NCBI GenBank assembly: GCA_003697105.1
Contig: RFFQ01000054.1
Span: 1-12,908, forward strand
Length of the DNA: 12,908 bases
Reading direction: 5' to 3'
From: Gemmatimonadota bacterium
GTDB taxonomy: Bacteria; 4572-55; J002
A program made the position numbers and the translations under genes. The notes beneath the pieces are model-generated. The model was not told the origin of the DNA, searched no databases, and saw only the letters and a program-made list of their open reading frames with translations. Below are positions 1-5,699 of this stretch, in pieces. Numbering within the stretch: position 1 is the stretch's first letter; every line of letters begins with the position of its first letter.

Positions 1-41
1 AGTTCGGGAGTTGGGGAGTTTGACAAGTTCGGGAGTTGGGG
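1..41 (-). repeat. Partial octamer tandem-repeat array, inverted relative to the 304-427 array
   Basis: Five consecutive units read AGTTCGGG, AGTTGGGG, AGTTTGACA, AGTTCGGG, AGTTGGGG. Their reverse complements (CCCGAACT, CCCCAACT, TGTCAAACT) are the same units found on the plus strand at 304-427, so this array is the opposite-facing partner of that one. Positions 6-22 and 357-373 form a perfect 17-bp inverted match. The array starts at the first base of the window, so its true left end lies outside. Confidence 0.9.
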
Positions 42-98
42 TAAACTTTATCAAAAATTTAAATTGGCACTAAGTCTCAACTTTATTCAGGAAGCATC

Positions 99-290
99 AT
101 GAATCTAAAAGTGATTAAATTATATGAGCAGTACATTCGTAATGCACAAGGTGAAATTGAATTTGTGGTTTTGCCCTATTCTATTTATTTGCAACTAGTA
201 GATCAAATTGAAAATAAACAAGTTAGTAATGAAGCCCCATCGCCAGCATTCACCCTAGATGATGCACTAAAATATACCGATGATAAGTAG
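99..290 (+). CDS. Orphan small protein, possibly an antitoxin (Phd/RelB-like)
   Basis: This encodes a 63-residue protein without a confident family assignment. The start is supported by AGGA at 89-92, 6 bases ahead of the ATG. The middle part (GEIEFVVLPYSIYLQLVDQI, residues about 18-37) resembles the 'G-hydrophobic strand-Pro-x-x-x-Tyr-x-x-Leu' stretch of Phd/YefM-type antitoxins. The acidic tail (FTLDDALKYTDDK) would fit a toxin-neutralising segment. No toxin gene follows; the next gene is a metabolic hydrolase. Composition is distinctive at about 33% G+C (63 of 192 bases), far below the neighbouring genes, which suggests a separate origin. It lies between two inverted arrays of octamer repeats. 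Alternatives are a degraded antitoxin remnant or an unrelated hypothetical protein. Reading frame, ribosome site and protein-like composition argue that it is a real gene; its function is a guess. Confidence 0.6.
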   Translation: MNLKVIKLYEQYIRNAQGEIEFVVLPYSIYLQLVDQIENKQVSNEAPSPAFTLDDALKYTDDK

Positions 291-303
291 CACTCATGAA
301 CCT

Positions 304-427
304 CCCCAACTCATCAAACTCACAAACTCCCCAACTCCCCAACTCATCAAACTCATCAAACTCCCCAACTCCCCAACTCCCAAACTCGCAAACTCCCAAA
401 CTCCCGAACTCCCAAACTCATCAAACT
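304..427 (+). repeat. 15-unit degenerate octamer tandem-repeat array (CCCMAACT with 9-bp CATCAAACT variants)
   Basis: The array parses without gaps into 15 units all ending in AACT. Eleven are 8 bp: CCCCAACT (five), CCCAAACT (three), and CACAAACT, CGCAAACT and CCCGAACT (one each). Four are the 9-bp form CATCAAACT, at 312, 345, 354 and 419. The array fills most of the gap between the small orphan gene and the M20 hydrolase and ends one base before the AAGGA ribosome site of that hydrolase, so any transcript entering the hydrolase from upstream would carry it. Short tandem repeats of this general kind are known in several bacterial groups, including cyanobacteria; I cannot assign this one to a named family. 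Confidence 0.93.
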
Positions 428-441
428 AAGGATCATGTCTA

Positions 442-1635
442 ATGGGTAAACATCCGGTATTAAAACGCATAAAAAAACACGAGGAAACACTGATTAGTAT
501 TCGGCGTCATTTACACCGGCATCCAGAACTCTCCAATCAGGAGGAGAACACGGCGGCGTATGTGGCGGAGATGCTCCATAATCTTGATCTAAAGGTACAG
601 ACTCATATTTCGCCCGGTCATGGCGTTACCGGTTTATTGGATGTTGGGGCAAAACGGACTGTGGCGATCCGCTCGGATATGGATGCCCTGCCCATCTTGG
701 AAGCGCGAGAATCTTCGTACCGTTCCCAAAATGAAGGCGTGATGCACGCTTGTGGGCATGATTGTCACATGACGATTGCGTTGGGAGCGGCACTTGTCTT
801 TACCGAGATGCGGGATCAATTGGCGGCGAACATCAAATTTATATTCCAACCAGCGGAAGAATTACCACCGGGTGGGGCACGCTTCATGATTGAGGAAGGG
901 GTACTTCAAAATCCACCGGTGGAGGCGGTGTTTGGCTATCACATGGACCCCTTTATTCCCGTGGGTCAAATTGGCATTAAAGATGGTGCTTTAATGGCGA
1001 ACGCCGATTATTTTTACATTACCATTTACGCCGAGGGGGGGCATGCCGCCTACCCGCATCGAGGGCAGGATGGTGTCCTCATCGGGAGTATGGTAGTGCA
1101 AGCTTTACAAAATATCACCAGCCGGGAGATTGAAGCGACCCGTCCGGCAGTAGTCAGCATTGGCGAATTTAAAGCCGGAGATGCGCCCAATGTACTGGCA
1201 CATAAAGTTGAAATGAGCGGCACGGCACGTTCATTTGATGATGAAGTTCGGGTACAAATTCCACAACGTATTGATAATATTCTCAAACACTTAACCAGTA
1301 TGATGGGTGCTAGTTACGAATTTCAATATCATGAAGGATACCCGGCAGTGGACTTGAACCCCCAAATCAATCAATATGTTCGGTCTGCGGTTCGAGATGT
1401 GCTGGGTGAAGACGCTTTGCTAGAGTTGACTGTGCCCAAAATGGGAGGCGAAGATTTAGGCTATTTCTTGCGGGAAGTCCCGGGTACTATGCTTCGAGTG
1501 GGGGTTTATAATCCTGACAAGGATTGCATCTACCCTTTGCACCATCCCCGCTTTGATGTAGATGAAAATTCACTGCTATACGGTACAGCAACCCTGATTC
1601 AGAGCATCCTGAATTACGTCCATGACCGAAGGTAA
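442..1635 (+). CDS. M20-family metal-dependent amidohydrolase (N-acyl amino acid / aminoacyl conjugate hydrolase)
   Basis: This is a 397-residue cytoplasmic enzyme of the M20D type (HmrA, ILR1 and hippurate-hydrolase relatives), which cleave an amide bond to release an amino acid from an acyl or similar conjugate; the substrate cannot be told from sequence. Visible motifs in order are IRSDMDALPI (residues 76-85), MHACGHDCHM (101-110, with metal ligands C104 and H106), QPAEE (136-140, with catalytic and metal glutamates), GYHMDP near 167, the lid-domain GGHAAYPHRG near 200, MGGEDLGYF, and LHHPRFDVDE near 366-375, which carries the last metal histidine. Length is normal and no signal peptide is visible. 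AAGGA at 428-432 lies 9 bases before the ATG, directly after the octamer array. It is the first of three packed plus-strand genes and its end overlaps the ribosome site of the next. Confidence 0.92.
   Translation: MGKHPVLKRIKKHEETLISIRRHLHRHPELSNQEENTAAYVAEMLHNLDLKVQTHISPGHGVTGLLDVGAKRTVAIRSDMDALPILEARESSYRSQNEGVMHACGHDCHMTIALGAALVFTEMRDQLAANIKFIFQPAEELPPGGARFMIEEGVLQNPPVEAVFGYHMDPFIPVGQIGIKDGALMANADYFYITIYAEGGHAAYPHRGQDGVLIGSMVVQALQNITSREIEATRPAVVSIGEFKAGDAPNVLAHKVEMSGTARSFDDEVRVQIPQRIDNILKHLTSMMGASYEFQYHEGYPAVDLNPQINQYVRSAVRDVLGEDALLELTVPKMGGEDLGYFLREVPGTMLRVGVYNPDKDCIYPLHHPRFDVDENSLLYGTATLIQSILNYVHDRR
1628..1632 (+). promoter_or_regulatory. Ribosome-binding site deciding the DUF445 start
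   Basis: GAAGG lies inside the last codons of the M20 hydrolase and 10 bases before ATG 1643. The alternative in-frame ATG at 1622 has no comparable site, so 1643 is preferred. Confidence 0.6.
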
Positions 1636-1642
1636 CGACCTC

Positions 1643-2338
1643 ATGAAACAGACACTCGCTATCGAATATATCTTAGTGGGAAGCATCTTAACTTTAGCGA
1701 TTTTATCGGTAGGTGCCATTGGCATTCATCTAGCAACGCAAGGGTGGGGGGAATTCAAAGCCTACTTACCCCTGTTTATCGCCCCCTTTTTGGGCTGGTG
1801 GACAAACTGGATCGCCCTGCGGATGCTGTTCCGTCCTTACGAACCCCCGGCATTGAAAGGGTTAAGCCAATTTCAAGGGGTGATACCGCGACGCCGCGAA
1901 CAGATCGCCAATAAAGTAGGCGCCATGATCGAGCGAAAATTGCTCACCCACGATGACTTGCAACATGTAGTGAAAGAGATGGACCTTGACGGGGCGGTGC
2001 GTTCCGCCGTCAATACTATCATCGACCGGGAATTGAGCAATACAGTTATTCCCTCCGGTATTTTGAGGAGCGGCATCTTGCGTTCTATGAAAGAAGCAAT
2101 TATCAAAAAAATTCTGGATAATATGGAACATGTACATGAGGAAACGATCCCAGAACTGTTGGCAAAAATCGATATTCACCAGATGGTGACCGAACGGCTG
2201 AACAGTTTCACCAATGAAGAGTTGGAATCAACGGTGCTCAGTGTGGCAGAACGGGAACTTAAACATTTGGTGTTGCTCGGTGGTGGGATCGGCTTAGTGA
2301 TCGGGCTGATTCAAACAGCACTCAACTTGTGGCTTTAA
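1643..2338 (+). CDS. DUF445 family membrane protein
   Basis: This 231-residue protein matches the DUF445 pattern, a family of membrane proteins of unknown biochemical role (the group includes Bacillus YheB). Residues 8-31 form an N-terminal membrane segment. Residues 41-66 hold the family signature of a hydrophobic stretch followed by GWWTNWIALRMLFRP, then GVIPRRREQIANKVG near 79-93. A helical, charged middle region follows and a C-terminal membrane segment covers about 208-229. Both ends therefore appear anchored, with the middle on one face of the membrane. ATG 1643 lies 7 bases after the hydrolase stop and has GAAGG 10 bases upstream. ATG 1622 would add seven polar residues and overlap the hydrolase; it is possible but less supported. 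The spacing implies co-transcription with the hydrolase. Confidence 0.85.
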   Translation: MKQTLAIEYILVGSILTLAILSVGAIGIHLATQGWGEFKAYLPLFIAPFLGWWTNWIALRMLFRPYEPPALKGLSQFQGVIPRRREQIANKVGAMIERKLLTHDDLQHVVKEMDLDGAVRSAVNTIIDRELSNTVIPSGILRSGILRSMKEAIIKKILDNMEHVHEETIPELLAKIDIHQMVTERLNSFTNEELESTVLSVAERELKHLVLLGGGIGLVIGLIQTALNLWL

Positions 2339-2340
2339 TC

Positions 2341-2347
2341 AGGGGAG
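2341..2347 (+). promoter_or_regulatory. Ribosome-binding site deciding the response-regulator start
   Basis: AGGGGAG lies two bases after the DUF445 stop and 8 bases before ATG 2356. The in-frame ATG at 2329, inside the DUF445 gene, would place this site within the coding region and add nine residues unlike a receiver N-terminus. Confidence 0.75.
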
Positions 2348-2355
2348 AAAGAGAG

Positions 2356-3039
2356 ATGGCAACCGCCCAAATTTTAGTAGTTGACGATGAAGATAGCATC
2401 CTGCGCTTGATGACCTTTTTGCTGAAATCTGCCGGATATAATGTAAGCACTGCCAAAAATGGGGAAACGGCATTGGAAAAGATAAAATCCAATGCCTATG
2501 AATTAATTGTGTTAGATTATATGATGCCGCGTATCGACGGCTATCACATCTTGAAAATTGTCAAAAATCAGTATCCCCAAACCGGGGTGATCATCGTCAC
2601 CGGTAAAGGGGATGAAAATGTTGCCGTGGATTTGATGAAAGCCGGTGCCGACGATTACGTCACCAAACCGTTTGAAGGTCCCAAGCTGGTCGAGACCGTT
2701 AAGCGGGTTTTAGAAATACGTAAAAAACGGATTAACCAAGCAAGTAAAGTTCAAAAAACAAAAGAATTGGCTTTTGTTGGTAGTATTGCGACCGGTGTGA
2801 ATGAGGACGTGACCTATCAAGGTGTACATTATCACATTCAAACGGAAGATATGGGCAAAGAGGCGTGTATTATTCGATCTACGGTTTTCGCCAAAGGTAT
2901 CATCGTTGCCAAGCGCGAAGTGGACTATAGGAAGGTCGCCCAACAAGAAAACCTCCGTGAGATCGTGACCGTTCTCGTGCGGAGGCTTCATAAATATATG
3001 CGGGAAAGTCTATTAAATGGTCAATTTAAACTTGATTAA
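2356..3039 (+). CDS. Response regulator: receiver domain with uncharacterised C-terminal domain
   Basis: The 227-residue protein starts with a complete phosphorylatable receiver domain (residues 4-122): acidic pair D10/D11, phosphoacceptor D54 in LIVLDYMMP, switch T82 in IIVTGKGD and K104 in DDYVTKPF. All key residues are present, so phosphorylation by a histidine kinase is expected. A basic linker (about 120-137) leads to a second domain (about 145-227). It contains VTYQGVHYHIQTEDMG, a hydrophobic strand region, and a helical end with RRLHKYMRESLLNGQF. This is not a DNA-binding helix-turn-helix, GGDEF, EAL or HD-GYP output. I recall similar short 'nucleus plus HxQTED' domains in other environmental bacteria, without an assigned function. 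The gene begins 17 bases after the DUF445 stop and its own stop overlaps the convergent HD-GYP gene by 4 bp. No kinase gene is adjacent. Confidence 0.9.
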   Translation: MATAQILVVDDEDSILRLMTFLLKSAGYNVSTAKNGETALEKIKSNAYELIVLDYMMPRIDGYHILKIVKNQYPQTGVIIVTGKGDENVAVDLMKAGADDYVTKPFEGPKLVETVKRVLEIRKKRINQASKVQKTKELAFVGSIATGVNEDVTYQGVHYHIQTEDMGKEACIIRSTVFAKGIIVAKREVDYRKVAQQENLREIVTVLVRRLHKYMRESLLNGQFKLD

Positions 3040-5684
3040 ATGTTAAACTCCTCCATATTATCCGCTTTATCGGTAATAAAGTCCGATCCTTCTTTATCGA
3101 TGATCCCTTTGTAAAGTTCGCGCGATTTAAATATTTTCACCAATTCTCCATCCATTCGTCCACCACCCACTTCTTCCTCTTCCAGTATCCGAAATGCCTT
3201 TTCAATGGGCATCCCCGGCTTATAGACCCGTTTAGAAGTCAGTGCATCAAAAATATCAGCAACCATCATAATTCGGCATTGGGGATTGAGCTTTTCTGCC
3301 GTCCACCCGCGGGGATAGCCCGTTCCATTGAGTGCCTCGTGGTGTGCGCCGGCAATGTAAGGCACATCTTTCATGTGTTTCGGGAATGGAATCGCGTCCA
3401 AGATGCGGATGGAATGAACCACGTGGCTTTTCATTAAGCGCCGTTCTTCGTCGGTTAAGCTACCTCGCCGGATCGAGAGGTTTTTCACTTCGATGTCTGT
3501 CAAGAATGGCAAGTGATTACCTTCCGTATCTTCATACGTTTTTGCCGCAATCTCTTTCAGTTTCTCAATTTTTTCATCGGACATATAGCCCCACACCCCG
3601 GGCACATTACAATCAAATACATATTGAAGATTGTCCCGAAGCTCTTTGACTTGCGCTTCGTATTGGGCGTGTAGTTTCTCTTTTTCGGCGTCATCATCGG
3701 TTTGAGCCAGTTGCTTCCACAGATTGGCTTCATAATACTTTTCGACATATTGGAAACGGCTCTTGATAGCATCCAGTTGCTCATCCAGCAATTTATTGGC
3801 TTTACCCATAATGTACTCCGGCACGCTAACCTTACCGATGTCGTGCAGATAGGCGGCAACGGACAGTTCTTCCAGTTCCTGTGCGGTGAATGAAATCTCC
3901 GCGTAGGGTCCTTCATCCACCTGATTGATAGCATGGGCAATCGCCATCGTGTAGTCATGAACCCGTTGAGAGTGTCCAGACGTACTTTTATCGCGGGCAT
4001 CGATCAAGTAGGCGGAAAAATGCACAATGGAGTTCAACATCGCTTTTAATTCTTGTAGCAGATCGGCATTCTGGATCGCCACAGCCGCTTGCGAAGCTAA
4101 TGATGTGGCGATACTCCGACTATCTTCATCAAAGCCAATGGTGTTCCCTTTTCCGTCAGAAGCATTCATCAATTGCAGAACACCCATTACGCCTTCGCGG
4201 TCCACCATCGGTAAGGCAAGCATAGAGGTGGTTTTGTAGCCGGTATTCTGGTCAAGTTGGGTATTGAATTGGTAGGGGGAATCTGCTGGAAGATGATATA
4301 CATCCGCCAGGTTTAGTGTTTCTCCGGTGGTTGCCACATAGCCAGCTATCGTCTTTTCATCCAGGGGGATAATTTGTTCTTCAAAGGCTTCACCACGGAC
4401 TAAGAGCTGTGGATTTTGCGATAACCGGAAGTGTAACCCATCCTCTCGCACAATAAAGAGGTTGGCAGCTTCCGCTTTGGTCAATGCCCGGGCTTCTTCC
4501 AGAATCCGGTCGAGAAGCACATCCAAATCATGCTCCCGCGAAAGCGCAATTCCCACCTGATTCAGCCGTTCCAACGAGGTAATCAACTCTTCCAATTCAT
4601 CGGTCATGTGGTTGAAGGCGGATCCCAACACTCCGATTTCATCTTCGCTTTCAACAGCGACCCGCTGGCTAAAATCACCTTTACTGACGGCGTTCGCCAT
4701 ATCGACCAATTTGAGAACCGGCGTCGTGATCGCATTTGAGAGGATGTATCCGAAAATCACCGCTAGAATCAGTGCCACAAGTGCAGATTGGGTCACCGAA
4801 ACCGTGGATTGGCGCTTTAGTTTAACCACTTGGCTGTATGGGATAGAGATCGAAATGAGCCCCGGGGTACTTTCCGTTTCGCCCGTATAGGTTTTAAATT
4901 TGAAATACCCAAATTTGTATGGCTCTTCTCCAATCTCTTCGACACGGCTCGTCAGCTTATCTAAAAACGGTAGAAGGGCACGGTGGACGTTCAGCCACTC
5001 TTGCCGGGATTCTTCCGGAAAGGTCGATCCGACCAATTGGTCTCCGAGATAAATATTGACATTATTCCCCGTGATGCGGGCAATTTTCTGCGCTAACCCA
5101 TCATCGATCCGAAATCCGACAATCACTACCCCAAACGGATCGGCATGAGTGCGTACCGGAGCAAACCCTTTAACAATAATGCCATGTTTGGTGGAACGAA
5201 CGGATGAGGTCTCGGCAAATCGCAAGGCTTCCATAATTTTCGGGTCTTGGGGTTTGGTGAGAAATTGCCGGTGATCCGGAATAGCTTGGTAACTCTTAGC
5301 GACAATATTTCCATGAATATCAGCAACTTCAAAGGTTACAGCGGTGATAAAATCCAACCGGCTCTGCTCGCGGCGAATATTCACAAACTGGAGGAGTTCA
5401 TATTGTTTGATGGGGTTTTCATCCATTTCCAGCAGAGCATTTTGCAAGGAGGGTAATTGGGAGACCCGGATAGCCAAATCCCGTGCTTGATTGGCAAAAT
5501 CATTGTGAATCTCTTCGGCAACGGCGAGGGATTCTTGCAATCGATTTTCTAGACTTTCTTCAATTTCCCCCGTTACACTGGTCATGGCGCGGTAGGTTAG
5601 AATGGCAACCGGTAAAGTCACGATCAGTGTAAATGCCAACACTAATTTGGTACGGAGCTTTAAATTTTTAAAGAACTGAAACAT
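3036..5684 (-). CDS. Membrane sensor with HAMP, GAF and HD-GYP domains (predicted c-di-GMP phosphodiesterase)
   Basis: This 882-residue protein is predicted to sense a signal outside the membrane and hydrolyse c-di-GMP inside. Residues 13-31 are a first membrane helix, about 35-295 an extracytoplasmic sensor region (double-Cache-like from its layout), and 297-319 a second helix. HAMP covers 320-372 and GAF about 385-543. The HD-GYP domain covers about 550-835. Its metal and catalytic residues are present: H571, H614-D615 in HDIGK, K618, H754, H781-H782 in HHEALNGTGYP, and D810 in VADIFDALTS. The usual Asp of HHExxDGxGYP is Asn786. Roughly 110 residues (about 630-740) are inserted between HDIGK and the 'LTDEE..MKSH' helix; similar inserts occur in a known HD-GYP subgroup. 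It starts 15 bases after the ftsK stop, with GAGG 8 bases before the ATG, so it is probably the last gene of the xseA operon. Confidence 0.92.
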   Translation of the reverse strand: MFQFFKNLKLRTKLVLAFTLIVTLPVAILTYRAMTSVTGEIEESLENRLQESLAVAEEIHNDFANQARDLAIRVSQLPSLQNALLEMDENPIKQYELLQFVNIRREQSRLDFITAVTFEVADIHGNIVAKSYQAIPDHRQFLTKPQDPKIMEALRFAETSSVRSTKHGIIVKGFAPVRTHADPFGVVIVGFRIDDGLAQKIARITGNNVNIYLGDQLVGSTFPEESRQEWLNVHRALLPFLDKLTSRVEEIGEEPYKFGYFKFKTYTGETESTPGLISISIPYSQVVKLKRQSTVSVTQSALVALILAVIFGYILSNAITTPVLKLVDMANAVSKGDFSQRVAVESEDEIGVLGSAFNHMTDELEELITSLERLNQVGIALSREHDLDVLLDRILEEARALTKAEAANLFIVREDGLHFRLSQNPQLLVRGEAFEEQIIPLDEKTIAGYVATTGETLNLADVYHLPADSPYQFNTQLDQNTGYKTTSMLALPMVDREGVMGVLQLMNASDGKGNTIGFDEDSRSIATSLASQAAVAIQNADLLQELKAMLNSIVHFSAYLIDARDKSTSGHSQRVHDYTMAIAHAINQVDEGPYAEISFTAQELEELSVAAYLHDIGKVSVPEYIMGKANKLLDEQLDAIKSRFQYVEKYYEANLWKQLAQTDDDAEKEKLHAQYEAQVKELRDNLQYVFDCNVPGVWGYMSDEKIEKLKEIAAKTYEDTEGNHLPFLTDIEVKNLSIRRGSLTDEERRLMKSHVVHSIRILDAIPFPKHMKDVPYIAGAHHEALNGTGYPRGWTAEKLNPQCRIMMVADIFDALTSKRVYKPGMPIEKAFRILEEEEVGGGRMDGELVKIFKSRELYKGIIDKEGSDFITDKADNMEEFNI

Positions 5685-5699
5685 CAGTAGTGCCTCAAT

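Noticed and set aside
36-64. Promoter for the orphan gene using TTGGGG and a TA-rich stretch 17 bases on
   Set aside because: Neither element is close to consensus, and the TTGGGG is part of the repeat unit.
304-427. CRISPR array
   Set aside because: Units are 8-9 bp and directly adjacent with no unique spacers, and no cas gene is present.
3065-3081. Inverted repeat CTTTAT...ATAAAG as a terminator for the convergent genes
   Set aside because: It is inside the HD-GYP coding region, is AT-rich with a 6-bp stem, and is not followed by a T-run in either direction.
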